IMG/VR virus record: IMGVR_UViG_3300028030_000001
Coordinates: 1 to 64,000 of that record
Length of the DNA: 64,000 bases
Origin: a virus
Direction: 5' to 3' (one strand)
The translations under genes were made by a program, and so were the position numbers. This document shows positions 1 to 9,969 of the stretch, piece after piece. Under the pieces are notes generated by a model. The model made no database searches, had not been told where the DNA came from, and was given only the letters and a program-made list of their open reading frames with translations. Each line of letters starts with the position of its first letter. Positions within the stretch are counted from its first letter, which is position 1.

Positions 1-1
1 T

Positions 2-3000
2 ATACTTAGTCAACAACCAGAAAAAATACGTCAAGTTAGGGAGGAGTTAGCCAGACTAAATAAAACATACAATGTTTTAGATAGAGCTAAGAACAAATTT
101 GAGGCTCTTTTAGCGGCTAATAACAGGTATGGTAATGCAGCTAGGATTCTTTTAAATATAGTAGAGCAAGAGGGTAGAGGTGTAGATAATCTATTGTCTC
201 GCCTAAGTAGGTTAGATGTAGCATATAAAAAGGCTGCCGGTTCTATAGGTGTTATGCGTACTGCTGTTGATAGGCTTACACGCAGTTTTACTACATTAGC
301 CTCTTATTGGACAGCTTTCGCTGCTCTTAACGCTCTTACTAAGTCTTTTGGGTTTGCTAAACAGTCAGTCATAGAGTTTGACCAAGCATTAGCTGATTTA
401 CAGGCTATAACCAAGGCTACTGATTCAGAGACGGCTATGATGGGCGAAACTATCAAGGCTGTGGCTGAATCCACCAGGTTCACTACATCACAAGTTGCTG
501 AGGGTATGCGTATTCTTGGTCAGGCTGGTTTGTCCGCTTCGGAAGTTATACAAGTCATAGGGCCTGTAGCTGATTTGGCTACAGGTGCTTTGACATCTTT
601 ATCTACAGCAGCGGATTTAGTTACTACTACTTTACGAGTATTTAATGTAGAGGTAGGTAATTCTGAATCTATCGCTAACACATTTGCTAACGCAGTAAAT
701 GACTCAAAATTAACCATAGATAAGCTCAAAACTGCTCTTAACTATGTAGGTCCTGTTGCTGCTAGTGCTGGTGTTACATTTAAGGAATTGTCAGCTACTA
801 TGATGGTTTTGGCTGATTCTGGTATTCGTGCGAGTTCTATAGGTACAGGACTTAGACGTATGTTTGCCGAATTAGTAAGCCCATCAAAAAAATTTAAGCA
901 GGCTATAGACGATGCTGGACTTACTTTAGAAGATTTGTCCCTTAAATACAACAAGACGGAAGATGTTTTAGATAATTTGTCAATCGTACTTCAGAATACT
1001 GGAGTAGCTTTTGATGTTTTTGGTAAGCGTGGTGCTGCGGCTGTTCTAGCCCTTACTGAAAATACTGGTAAGTTTAAGGAGTTTGTGTCTGGTATAGGAA
1101 AAGCGTCTGCCGCAGCTAATATGGCTCAGACACAGATGGAAGGCTTATCTGCGTCTATAGAGCAACTTAAAGACAAATTATCAGTGTTAGCTGTAGATTT
1201 TAGCGAACGTAACGGTATTACTTATATTTTCAAAGGCTTATTAGAAGTAGTTAAAAAGCTGGCTGATACATTGATTTGGTTTGTTAATACTCCTTTAGGC
1301 AATTTAATAACGTCTTTTGCTACAGCAGTGGCTGCAGTTGTAGCTTTTAATGTTATCCTCAAAGTAGGTAAGGCATTAATTATTCAGTGGGCCGAATCTA
1401 TGGGGATAGCTACAGTAGCTTCTGAGGCATTTACTTTAAGTTTAGGTCCGGTTGGTTGGGCTATAGTAGCTGTTACTACTGTATTAGCTGGTTATGCTAT
1501 GTTTGCAAACAAAGCAGCTACCAGTACCAAGAACTTTAACGAAGAATTGTCGTCAGTAGATAGCATAGATAAGGCTATAAGTAGTTACAAGAAGTTAGAT
1601 AAAAGCCTTAATTCTGTCTATGATACAGCAAAAACACTTAAAAAATCTCTCTATGATGCGGCTAAGAATGGTCCAGAGGAGTTAGCTGAAAAAGCTACTA
1701 AGGCTGCTAATAGTATTGACGGACTTACTGGCGAATTATTAGACGGGGGCCGTGCTTTAGAGGAGTATCAAAGTAGTTTACGCAAATTTTCTGTAGATGC
1801 TTGGGCAAAAAAAGCAACTAAAGCTTTTGAAGAGCTTGATTCTTCCGCACGAGGCACTATGGATATATGGGATAGAGTGGGTTTAGCTATACAAGGTGGA
1901 ACTAAAAGTTTAGAGGAGTGGCGCTCATATATAGCTAATCTTGATCCTAATGATGTAGGCAAAGATACTATTAAAGAACTTACTGCTAAATTAGCAGAGG
2001 CTGAGAGTACAGTTAATGGTCTTATTAATAAATGGAGAGAGATGGGTATTCTTGATTTGTCTATGCCCGATAGCGCTCTTGTAGCGTTAGCAAATAAAGC
2101 TAACTTATCAGAAATATCCATAAAAAACCTTTTAATAAGATTTAATGAGCTTAAAGCTTCAGCTAGTAGTTCTGATATACTTACTAAATGGCAAAAAGAG
2201 TTTGAAGAAGGGAAAAGAACTTTATCATCTTTTATAGACGAATATGAGAGATTAGGAGGAACAGTTAAATCAGTAGAAGCTGATAATGTTCGTAGTTATG
2301 ATGAAGCTCGTAGAGCTTTAGTAAACCAAAAGAGAGCAGCAAAAGAGAGAGCGGAGTCTGAAATAAAAGCTGGAAGAGATGCAGCAGCAGCTTGGGCTGA
2401 TTACGCTAAAGAGGTAGTAAGATTACAAAACGAGGCTAGCAAGGTAATCCGTAAAGGTCAGGAAAACGAATTATTGTATCGTTTGAGACTGTTTAAGACT
2501 GAACAAGAAAATCATGCCAGAAAAGAACAGAATATAACAGCAAACTACAGAAGAGCTTCTGAAGAGAGAGCTATGCTTATAGCTAAAGAAGCCGACAGAA
2601 ATACTAAAGCATTACAAGAGATTTTTAATAAGCCTATAAATATGTCATCACAAATTAAGGCTTTTTCTGACTTAGCTGATAAGACTGAAAGTATTCAGCG
2701 TGATCTAGCTTTTAAGCTTGAAAATATTGAACGTACAAGGGCTGAACGTGTTTTTGATATAAACAAACGTTTGGGTGAGCGTTTAGCTGAAATAAGTAAA
2801 GAGGTATTAGACAGTAAAAGAAAATATTCAGCGGATATAATAGGTATAGAAGAGTCTATAGCTGATAGGATAAGAGCTATACAAGAAAGAAACGCTAGTG
2901 TATATGAAAAAGATGCGTTAGAGCGTGAGGCCGCAGAGCGAAAATACGCTAAAGCTATGAAGCTCATACAGGAAGCAGAAGCTTCAGGCGACAAAGAAAA

Positions 3001-4153
3001 GTTAGCTCGTGGTAAAGCTTTGATAGAGCAATATGCCACTATAGTTGAAAAATACAGAGATGAGCAGGAAGCTATAAACGAGCTTAAAAAAGCGGAAGTT
3101 CAGCTTAAAAAAGTTCGCAGAATAGAGTATCAGATGGAGAAACATGACATCTATCTGAAAAAACTTAAAACCGAAAAAACAGCGTTATACGATATAGATA
3201 AAGCTAATAATGATGCAGCCAGGTCATCTGAAAAAGCTGTGCATACAGCAGAAAAAGCTATAGATTCTGCTGTAGAATCTATAATAAGAGCCTATGAGCA
3301 AGCTAATAAATCTTGGAGTTTGAGACATCAGCAAGTTATAGACGATCTTTACGCAGAAGCTGAAGTTGCTAAAGAGACTATAGGTTCAATAGCTACAGAA
3401 TCAATGCCTGAAGTTGTTATTGAGTTTAAAGGCAGCGTTAATCCAGTAGGTCCGTTGCCTGATATGGTAAATTATATAAAAGACCTTATAAATACCATAT
3501 CTGATGATATTGCAGATGTTACTATTCATATAGTATTAGACGGTTATTCGTCTGTTATGTCATCTTTGTCTGATGTAAAATCAATGTTAGATAGTATAGT
3601 AGATAAAACTATAACTTTGTCAGTTAAAGTTTTGGGTGCTGAAAATGTAGTTAGGCTTATAGGCTTGTTAAGTCAGTTGAGAGACAGAACTATTAATGTA
3701 ACTACTGTGTATAGGACCATACATTTAAGAGAGGCTGGCGGCATAATACCAGATGTAGTTCAAGGATTTTCCACGGGTAATTTTGTTAAATTGCTTTCAC
3801 CGTATATAACTAAAGGTTCTGGGAATAAGGATGATGTACCAGCATTGTTAACTAAAGGTGAGTATGTTATAAATGCTGAAACAGTAAAGAAATTAGGTAA
3901 ATCCTTTTTCGATGCGCTTAACTTTGGCGTGGGGTTTAGTGATAAAATTGCTAATATGATACACAGTATTCCAAAATTTTCGTCAGGAGGATACACGGCA
4001 TCTAGTGTTTCTCCTGGTGTTGGTAATACTGATGTAATAGCTATAGAACTTACTACTTCTGAAGGAAAAGCTTCTGCACCGTTAATAACAACTAGAGACA
4101 CAGCCGAAGCACTTATTTATGAGCTAAAGAAAGCTAAGAGACTCAAAACATGA
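2..4153 (+). CDS. Phage tail tape measure protein (5' end outside window)
   Basis: Sets tail length and is threaded through the tail tube. The reading frame is open from base 2, so the true start lies left of the window; an internal TTG at 194 is not the start. The visible N-terminal part has the TP901-type core (FDQALADLQAITKAT, then a long Ala/Ser/Thr-rich helical stretch with TRFTTSQVAEGMRILGQAG). Two hydrophobic stretches follow near the middle (ITSFATAVAAVVAFNVIL and GWAIVAVTTVLAGYAMF), then hundreds of charged coiled-coil residues. The C-terminus has the usual tape measure ending, with DDVPALLTKGEYVINAE. Over 1,380 residues are visible, implying a long tail. It overlaps the next gene by 4 bases. 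Confidence 0.95.
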   Translation: MLSQQPEKIRQVREELARLNKTYNVLDRAKNKFEALLAANNRYGNAARILLNIVEQEGRGVDNLLSRLSRLDVAYKKAAGSIGVMRTAVDRLTRSFTTLASYWTAFAALNALTKSFGFAKQSVIEFDQALADLQAITKATDSETAMMGETIKAVAESTRFTTSQVAEGMRILGQAGLSASEVIQVIGPVADLATGALTSLSTAADLVTTTLRVFNVEVGNSESIANTFANAVNDSKLTIDKLKTALNYVGPVAASAGVTFKELSATMMVLADSGIRASSIGTGLRRMFAELVSPSKKFKQAIDDAGLTLEDLSLKYNKTEDVLDNLSIVLQNTGVAFDVFGKRGAAAVLALTENTGKFKEFVSGIGKASAAANMAQTQMEGLSASIEQLKDKLSVLAVDFSERNGITYIFKGLLEVVKKLADTLIWFVNTPLGNLITSFATAVAAVVAFNVILKVGKALIIQWAESMGIATVASEAFTLSLGPVGWAIVAVTTVLAGYAMFANKAATSTKNFNEELSSVDSIDKAISSYKKLDKSLNSVYDTAKTLKKSLYDAAKNGPEELAEKATKAANSIDGLTGELLDGGRALEEYQSSLRKFSVDAWAKKATKAFEELDSSARGTMDIWDRVGLAIQGGTKSLEEWRSYIANLDPNDVGKDTIKELTAKLAEAESTVNGLINKWREMGILDLSMPDSALVALANKANLSEISIKNLLIRFNELKASASSSDILTKWQKEFEEGKRTLSSFIDEYERLGGTVKSVEADNVRSYDEARRALVNQKRAAKERAESEIKAGRDAAAAWADYAKEVVRLQNEASKVIRKGQENELLYRLRLFKTEQENHARKEQNITANYRRASEERAMLIAKEADRNTKALQEIFNKPINMSSQIKAFSDLADKTESIQRDLAFKLENIERTRAERVFDINKRLGERLAEISKEVLDSKRKYSADIIGIEESIADRIRAIQERNASVYEKDALEREAAERKYAKAMKLIQEAEASGDKEKLARGKALIEQYATIVEKYRDEQEAINELKKAEVQLKKVRRIEYQMEKHDIYLKKLKTEKTALYDIDKANNDAARSSEKAVHTAEKAIDSAVESIIRAYEQANKSWSLRHQQVIDDLYAEAEVAKETIGSIATESMPEVVIEFKGSVNPVGPLPDMVNYIKDLINTISDDIADVTIHIVLDGYSSVMSSLSDVKSMLDSIVDKTITLSVKVLGAENVVRLIGLLSQLRDRTINVTTVYRTIHLREAGGIIPDVVQGFSTGNFVKLLSPYITKGSGNKDDVPALLTKGEYVINAETVKKLGKSFFDALNFGVGFSDKIANMIHSIPKFSSGGYTASSVSPGVGNTDVIAIELTTSEGKASAPLITTRDTAEALIYELKKAKRLKT

Positions 4154-4515
4154 CCTCTGTATTATTAAATGGCATAGTTTTAGACGGTATGGTGCTTGTT
4201 AATGAATTTAATGGTGATCAAGCGTCTGTATCTGTAAAAAGAACTATAAACGGTAAAACTGTGTTACATAATGCTGTGTCGTATGACACTAACAGAAAAT
4301 TAAGTCTGGTTTCTAATTATGATGGTAAGGATTTTGTTTGGTTTGATAGGTCTGTAGTTGATAATCTTGATTCTTTGGCTCGTAGTGCTTCTGTGGTGTC
4401 ATTGGTCTATAACGGGAGGAATTTTAATGTTATAGTTTTATCTGTTAAAGCTACTCCTTTAGTCGTAGGTTCAGATTTAAATTATTCTGTGTACATGGAG
4501 CTTAATACGTTGTGA
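4150..4515 (+). CDS. Small tail protein downstream of tape measure, function unknown
   Basis: 121 residues, ATG start overlapping the tape measure stop (ATGA), so probably translated by coupling. Mostly beta-strand prediction by eye, no catalytic motif, no membrane segment. Its position directly after the tape measure gene is where distal-tail or tail-tip proteins usually lie, but I do not recognise the family. Confidence 0.85.
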   Translation: MTSVLLNGIVLDGMVLVNEFNGDQASVSVKRTINGKTVLHNAVSYDTNRKLSLVSNYDGKDFVWFDRSVVDNLDSLARSASVVSLVYNGRNFNVIVLSVKATPLVVGSDLNYSVYMELNTL

Positions 4516-5048
4516 TCTCTACACCTATAAAAGACACTACTAAACTGCCTTTTGGTTCAGCCGAGTTAAGATTGGGAGACTCGGATACTTATATAAACCA
4601 TTATGATCCTGTGTTTACTGATGGTGACTATATAGGCGCTCATGTAGATACATCTTTTAGTTCACAGACTACAAAAAAGACCAGATATGATGTATCAAAT
4701 GATGTTATTGTACCTTCTGGTGTTGTCGTTACTTCTGTTGATTTAATTTGTTCAGTGTCTTTCATAGAGTGGTCTGAAGATGTTATGCTAGCATCTTCCG
4801 GAGGACAAAACACAGAATTTTTAAGGAATTTGTTTGCTAAGGATTACTTTAGACTAGAGCTACTGTATTATTACCCTAATAAAATAAACACTATAACAGT
4901 AGTATTACCAAGAGTTTATACTGATAGTGATATAGCTATGGTTTGGAGTTTTATAGATATAAAACCTCAAACTGTTAATTTTAAGTCTATAACACCTAAC
5001 ACGCCTGTATGGGCTAACGATCCTTTAGGCAGGATGTATATTTCATAA
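4512..5048 (+). CDS. Putative tail-tip protein, function unknown
   Basis: 178 residues. The GTG start overlaps the previous TGA (GTGA), the only start that fits the coupling. Beta-rich, with no Cys-rich or catalytic motif. Part of the tail-tip string after the tape measure gene; the exact role cannot be read from the sequence. Confidence 0.85.
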   Translation: MISTPIKDTTKLPFGSAELRLGDSDTYINHYDPVFTDGDYIGAHVDTSFSSQTTKKTRYDVSNDVIVPSGVVVTSVDLICSVSFIEWSEDVMLASSGGQNTEFLRNLFAKDYFRLELLYYYPNKINTITVVLPRVYTDSDIAMVWSFIDIKPQTVNFKSITPNTPVWANDPLGRMYIS

Positions 5049-5060
5049 GGAGTTGTATTT

Positions 5061-6287
5061 ATGCCTGTTACACAAGAAGACATAAAATTAGTCAAGAGTG
5101 AGGTTGTTTCTGATACTGATAACAATGGCGGCAGAATGGGCACAATTCTTGTCGTATCAGACGTTAAGAATAATGTGTGGCCTGACATATTTCAAGCTGA
5201 ACGCCTTAATGGTGTGGTTAAATACAGGAAATTGTTTGTACATAACAGAGCTACAGACGGTTCTGCTGTAGTAGCGCCTAAGATATGGCTTGATAATGTA
5301 ACACCCGCTGAGGGTTATGCATACATAGCGGCAGGAACACAGACAGATACACAAGCTGATTTTATTCTTAACCCTGTTAAGATATTCGGGTGCGGAACAC
5401 TTTCTACAGATGTAACTGTAGGTGGTACTGTTTTAGTTGTTGAGATAGAAGACGAGCAGTTGATGTCTGACTCTCTTAACAGTATCTTTCGTGTTGGAGA
5501 TACTATCAGAGTTACGGATAAAGAAGTGGTAGATGCTACTTCTGGTAATGAGGATTTGTTACCCGTAGCTCAAGTAGATTATTCGGGTTCAGGTACGTCT
5601 GTCACTATAAGGAGTAAACCCAGTAATTCCTGGCAGGCCAGCACATCTTATAGTGTTAACGATACTATAGTACCTGCCGGATCAGATAACGGTCATTGGT
5701 ATGTGTGTACTACAGAAGGTACTACAGACAGTTCAGAACCTACATGGCCTACTGACGGAACTTCGGTAAGTGACGGTACAGTGGTTTGGAAGGATATGGG
5801 TTTACATAGAGCACTTCTTAATGACTATTCCGCTACTGGCGGGGTTACTCGTGTCATGAGTTTGCTAGAACCTGCCGATATTGTAGCAACAGCGGACAAT
5901 TTTGTTGTAACTAGCTCTACAGGTACATACGATAGCGGCAATTATCCACCAGAGCTTAATAATCCTGGTTGTGTAGAACAAGTGTGGACTGTTACTATTA
6001 CTGATGGTTCAACCGGAGCTTTTGATGTTACAGGAGACACACTTGGTTCTGTGGGTTCAGGCAATATTTCTTCTGACTTTGAGCCAATAAATCCTGATTT
6101 TAGTACGGCTTATTTTAAGTTGTTGGCAGCAGGTTGGGGAGGTACTTGGAATACAGGTGATACATTAGTCTTTGAGACTCATCCTTCTGCTGCTCCTGTG
6201 TGGGAAGTCTATACAGTACCCGCTAATACTCCGTCACTTACAGGAGAATACATAGATTTGGCTGTTGGTGGAGAAAGTTCTTCATAA
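5061..6287 (+). CDS. Putative tail structural protein with carbohydrate-binding-like module
   Basis: 408 residues, preceded by AAGGAG. The N-terminus (TQEDIKLVKSEVVSDTDNNG, then VWPDIFQAERLNG) matches my memory of a phage structural protein family in which a DNP(D)I..E/LDR-type segment follows a glycine-rich GGRM turn. Around residues 192-249 there is a module of the W.....Y.VNDTIVP....GHWYVCTT..G....EP.WP type ending in GTVVWKDMG, a small carbohydrate-binding-like fold common in phage tail proteins. That suggests a surface-contacting tail or baseplate component. Family naming is inference. Confidence 0.8.
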   Translation: MPVTQEDIKLVKSEVVSDTDNNGGRMGTILVVSDVKNNVWPDIFQAERLNGVVKYRKLFVHNRATDGSAVVAPKIWLDNVTPAEGYAYIAAGTQTDTQADFILNPVKIFGCGTLSTDVTVGGTVLVVEIEDEQLMSDSLNSIFRVGDTIRVTDKEVVDATSGNEDLLPVAQVDYSGSGTSVTIRSKPSNSWQASTSYSVNDTIVPAGSDNGHWYVCTTEGTTDSSEPTWPTDGTSVSDGTVVWKDMGLHRALLNDYSATGGVTRVMSLLEPADIVATADNFVVTSSTGTYDSGNYPPELNNPGCVEQVWTVTITDGSTGAFDVTGDTLGSVGSGNISSDFEPINPDFSTAYFKLLAAGWGGTWNTGDTLVFETHPSAAPVWEVYTVPANTPSLTGEYIDLAVGGESSS

Positions 6288-7034
6288 ATGGCAAAAAAGA
6301 CAACACTTAAAATAACAATAAAATGCCCCGTAGCTCATAATGGCAGGATTATACCCGTATACCGTGATGATGTAGATGCTGGTGAAGGTGTACGGGTAGT
6401 TGACGTAAACAGTCATGACGATAATTTTACTGTAGCTGTATCTAACGGGGCTATTGTTAATTCCGTAAACTATAAACAAACAGTTACGGAAGAGTTGTTA
6501 TTTAGTGATGATTGGAAATCAAGTTTGTCTTATATACCTGAAGGTTCTAATATACAAGTTTCTTATGAATCAGATGGTTCTAATATGCCGTGGAAGGTAG
6601 AAAACAATGTTTTATACACTAACAGAGAATTTTTTGGTTTGGTTAGTGTTAAGTACACGGCGAGACTCACACAAATACAGTTAAAAGTTAACAACACATT
6701 TTCTATAAATTTTTTTAGCGACAATCTTTCTGTTAGACAGCCTACAAGTTACATTAACTTATTTTCTGACGAACCTGAAATAGACCGTAAAACATATACA
6801 GGCAAAGTAATTTTAGATGATATAGTAACGTCTAAACTTAGGTCGGATAAAGCTGTTTATGTGTACGACAATGCTGTTGGTAGACTCATAGAAGGTGCTA
6901 CTGTGTGGTACACATCTAACGAGTATTCAGATACCATACTATCTAAGACAACTAACGCTAATGGTAGAGTTATGCTTCCATCTTTAGCCAATATAGTAGG
7001 AATAACACACGACAATTATCAACCTAACATATGA
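6288..7034 (+). CDS. Putative tail protein with C-terminal Ig/carboxypeptidase-regulatory-like domain
   Basis: 248 residues; the ATG follows the previous TAA without a gap. The last 70 residues read VYVYDNAVGRLIEGATVWYT, then TTNANGRVMLP, the usual pattern of carboxypeptidase-regulatory-like or Ig-like beta sandwiches on phage tails and fibres. The first part is beta-rich and unrecognised. Overlaps the next gene by 4 bases. Confidence 0.8.
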   Translation: MAKKTTLKITIKCPVAHNGRIIPVYRDDVDAGEGVRVVDVNSHDDNFTVAVSNGAIVNSVNYKQTVTEELLFSDDWKSSLSYIPEGSNIQVSYESDGSNMPWKVENNVLYTNREFFGLVSVKYTARLTQIQLKVNNTFSINFFSDNLSVRQPTSYINLFSDEPEIDRKTYTGKVILDDIVTSKLRSDKAVYVYDNAVGRLIEGATVWYTSNEYSDTILSKTTNANGRVMLPSLANIVGITHDNYQPNI

Positions 7035-7603
7035 AAAAGACAGAATTACATACTGAGATAGGTAACAAAGACTACACTACTTTACAGGATTTTTTTGATG
7101 ATCTTACAGATTACATTGATGACAATGTGCCTGACTCTGAATGGATAGTTGATTTGGTTTATGATTTTGTTCGTGAAAACGGTTATGACCTAAATCAATA
7201 TTTTGAGATTTTAGATGTAGATAACAGTACACGTAATTGTGGTTGGTCGTTTGTTTTAGTTAATCAAACTGACCACTACTCTGAACTGCTTTTATTAGGG
7301 CCTTCAAAGGAATCAGATATAATATTAAGGTCAACTATAGGTGTACCTAATATTATAGGTACAGCTACTTACGAGTGTACACAAGAAGTTGAGGTAAGGG
7401 CAGGAACAGCTATTTTGCAGTATAATATTGCCAGACTTATAAGCGTGTCAGCTATAGGTACTGTGTTTGACTCACTAGGCAATAAGACATCGTTGCCTGC
7501 TTTTAGTGCAAACAATAACAGGTTAGTGTCTGATACAGCGTGTTTCGGTGTTATAAAGGTGGTATATGAGTTTGTAGGTTATATAGTGAGGGTTAATTAC
7601 TGA
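7031..7603 (+). CDS. Tail-region protein, function unknown
   Basis: 190 residues, ATG overlapping the previous stop (ATGA). Acidic N-terminal third (DDLTDYIDDNVPDSEW) and a beta-rich remainder. No recognised domain. Translationally coupled at both ends, so probably one assembly unit with its neighbours. Confidence 0.8.
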   Translation: MKKTELHTEIGNKDYTTLQDFFDDLTDYIDDNVPDSEWIVDLVYDFVRENGYDLNQYFEILDVDNSTRNCGWSFVLVNQTDHYSELLLLGPSKESDIILRSTIGVPNIIGTATYECTQEVEVRAGTAILQYNIARLISVSAIGTVFDSLGNKTSLPAFSANNNRLVSDTACFGVIKVVYEFVGYIVRVNY

Positions 7604-8001
7604 TGTTGTTTTGTTTATACGCACACAGTAAAGATATAAAGTATTGTTCTAATATTATGTTAGACACAAAAGTGAAAGGTGTAGCACACGATAAAATGTG
7701 TGGTAGTTATGAAGATGATTTAGATGATGCTGAAGATTCTGAATATTCGTTAGAAGGGGTTAGTTTGGTGGTAACGTCTATATCCAATCCATGCTCTAAC
7801 GAAAAGCTTGATAATGTTGACGGTCTTGAAAATGGTTTGGATTATGTTTTAAGAATAAACAGTGATAATGTTTCGATAGGTGAGTATGTTTTTTATCCGA
7901 TAGATAAGAAGAGAGTTTTAGATATATCTTATAGGGCTGTAGGGCTACCGATAGAGAATGTATCTATTGTTATAGATATGGGGGATATTCTTGATGTTTG
8001 A
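7603..8001 (+). CDS. Tail-region protein, function unknown
   Basis: 132 residues; TGATG junction with the previous gene. Strongly acidic around residues 35-50 (YEDDLDDAEDSEY). No catalytic motif and no membrane segment. Only its place in the tail operon suggests a virion role. Confidence 0.75.
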   Translation: MLFCLYAHSKDIKYCSNIMLDTKVKGVAHDKMCGSYEDDLDDAEDSEYSLEGVSLVVTSISNPCSNEKLDNVDGLENGLDYVLRINSDNVSIGEYVFYPIDKKRVLDISYRAVGLPIENVSIVIDMGDILDV

Positions 8002-8254
8002 CACAATCTTGCACATAAAAGCTACTTCTCTAACCAGTGATTGCTATGCTGAAAAAGATATAGACTTATCCAAAGAAAAAACCAATACATACAAATTTAG
8101 AGTGTTTGACGGTTTTTTCGGTCATAGAATACAGTCAGCCAGGATAAGGATAGGTGATAAATTAGTTCCTCAAGACAACTTGATAAGGCTGCGTGATGGC
8201 ACTGAATTTTTATTGAATGTGCCTGGGTATAAACGTTATATAGGTAGTGTGTAG
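7994..8254 (+). CDS. Small tail-region protein, function unknown
   Basis: 86 residues from the ATG at 7994; a TTG one codon earlier is possible but the ATG is more likely. Overlaps the previous gene by 8 bases and the next by 1. Beta-rich and basic toward the C-terminus; no family recognised. Confidence 0.75.
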   Translation: MFDTILHIKATSLTSDCYAEKDIDLSKEKTNTYKFRVFDGFFGHRIQSARIRIGDKLVPQDNLIRLRDGTEFLLNVPGYKRYIGSV

Positions 8255-9969
8255 TGGATATTGTTTTTAAAGGTTTAACACCTAAATACCCTGATAAGCA
8301 TTGTTTTAAGGACAAAGACTATAACAGTGTGCTTATCGAGTATAAGTCTGTTTCAGAGTGGCGGGCTGACAGCAGAGAAGGGCACAATATTAGCAAACGT
8401 GGCAATATAAATGTAGTAGATGTTTTTCTTATACCTTATGACTCCGTAGATGAAGTAAAGTTTATAAATGTAGAAGTAAGTTTAAGAAATAATGTAAACG
8501 CTTTTTTATTTTACGCTGATGAAAATACACCAAAAAGTTCAGGAAAAATCCATACATACTATGATCCAGAACCTACATTGACAGCAGAAGTGCCTAATAA
8601 CGATGACACAATTTCTCGTGAGCCTTATGACAAATATGTGGATTTGAATAAAAAAGCCTCTAATGAAGAGTCTGTAGCTTATAAAGAACCTTTTGAACCA
8701 CCTAAACGTGAAGTTGATGTATTAGTTGATACTGAAAATTACCCAGATAATACATTTGATATTCCTTTATATAACTATAAACTTGTAGTACCTGAGACTA
8801 TAGAAGGCACTACTGGATCAGTATTTGTATCAGATATAGATGACAGTTCATTTGTGTATTGTGATTTGTCCTATTATCCTGATTATAGTGTTGATTTAAA
8901 TTATGATTATAAAGACTTTATATCAGGAAAGAAATTTTCCTTAGACTATAATCCTGATGCTGGTTATGTGTCTGTACCTGATAATGCAAGTCAAAAATCT
9001 ATTAGCAGTATTCTTGTAAAAATGAGGTCTAACATTTCTGTGCATCCATGCCATAAATATGGTGCTACAAAGCATGAATGTAATGAAATATGTAAAAGCT
9101 GTTTCTATGTAATGTATGGCGGTTCGTGCAGTAGTTGGGCGTCTGATTCAAACGGGAACAAGGCAGAGTGCGCTGTAGTTAAATACGAAGGTATTTGTTT
9201 GTCTGATAAAACATCTGTGTGTCCTCCTGTGTTTGTCCAAGTCCCTTTGTCCACTGATAAGTGTACTCCAGAATTAAAAGCGTATATGGCTAGACAGGGA
9301 TTAACTAGCCCAACTGATTCTCAGTGTGCTAACTGGCAATATCAGTGGAACCGTCAGGCTGCCGTAAGAGAAGCCAGGTTGGGAGTAGCTCCAGGTTTAG
9401 GTACTGGTTTAAGGCACGAATGTTGGGATGTGTCTTGTTCTTGGAATGAGCCTTCTGTTGTATATTACCTACACAAATACATAAAAGTTCCTAATAGCGA
9501 CTACAATAGATTACACTTATTTGTGCTAGGTGATAATATAGATGATTTATCTATCAGAGGGTCTAATTTAAGTGTGTTTGATTACAGTATCATAGTTATT
9601 CCTTATAATTCTAATTATGATTTAGATAAAAAAGGTAAAGCTGTAGATACTATGTTACGAAGAGACTTGAATTATAGCTATGATAACAGCTACGATTTTG
9701 ATGAAATTAGGAGATTGAGTTTACAAGAATCCTATTTTTTCAGTTATCTTTACTGGAGTGATTATATGATAACTGAGGCTGTTAATAACGGTATGACAGT
9801 AGACTTAAATCCCCGTGGTGTAGCTCCTAACAATATTTATTATAGACCTACAATGTCTTTTGGTAAAAGTAACTATTTATTTGTATCTGTTGCTGTAAGT
9901 GTGAGTTCTGTTTTCAGTTTTGATGTTACTATACCTATACCTAAATTAGTCTTTATTGTGGAAAAATAA
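8254..9969 (+). CDS. Large tail-region protein with Cys-rich insert
   Basis: 571 residues, GTG start sharing its G with the previous TAG. Residues about 268-400 form a Cys-rich insert with about 14 cysteines, including CHKYGATKHECNEICKSCF and HECWDVSCSW. That is unusual for an intracellularly assembled virion protein and suggests metal binding or disulfides formed after release. The flanks are beta-rich and acidic. Function unknown; a tail-tip or adhesin role fits the position. Confidence 0.8.
   Translation: MDIVFKGLTPKYPDKHCFKDKDYNSVLIEYKSVSEWRADSREGHNISKRGNINVVDVFLIPYDSVDEVKFINVEVSLRNNVNAFLFYADENTPKSSGKIHTYYDPEPTLTAEVPNNDDTISREPYDKYVDLNKKASNEESVAYKEPFEPPKREVDVLVDTENYPDNTFDIPLYNYKLVVPETIEGTTGSVFVSDIDDSSFVYCDLSYYPDYSVDLNYDYKDFISGKKFSLDYNPDAGYVSVPDNASQKSISSILVKMRSNISVHPCHKYGATKHECNEICKSCFYVMYGGSCSSWASDSNGNKAECAVVKYEGICLSDKTSVCPPVFVQVPLSTDKCTPELKAYMARQGLTSPTDSQCANWQYQWNRQAAVREARLGVAPGLGTGLRHECWDVSCSWNEPSVVYYLHKYIKVPNSDYNRLHLFVLGDNIDDLSIRGSNLSVFDYSIIVIPYNSNYDLDKKGKAVDTMLRRDLNYSYDNSYDFDEIRRLSLQESYFFSYLYWSDYMITEAVNNGMTVDLNPRGVAPNNIYYRPTMSFGKSNYLFVSVAVSVSSVFSFDVTIPIPKLVFIVEK

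Noticed and set aside
194-196. TTG at 194 as start of the tape measure gene
   Set aside because: The same frame is open to base 2 with normal tape-measure-like codons, so the gene begins outside the window.
6828-6890. SDKA in the 6288-7034 protein as a lipoyl-type acceptor site for the ligase-like enzyme
   Set aside because: The segment fits an Ig/carboxypeptidase-regulatory-like strand better, and the expected lipoyl-domain flanks are absent.
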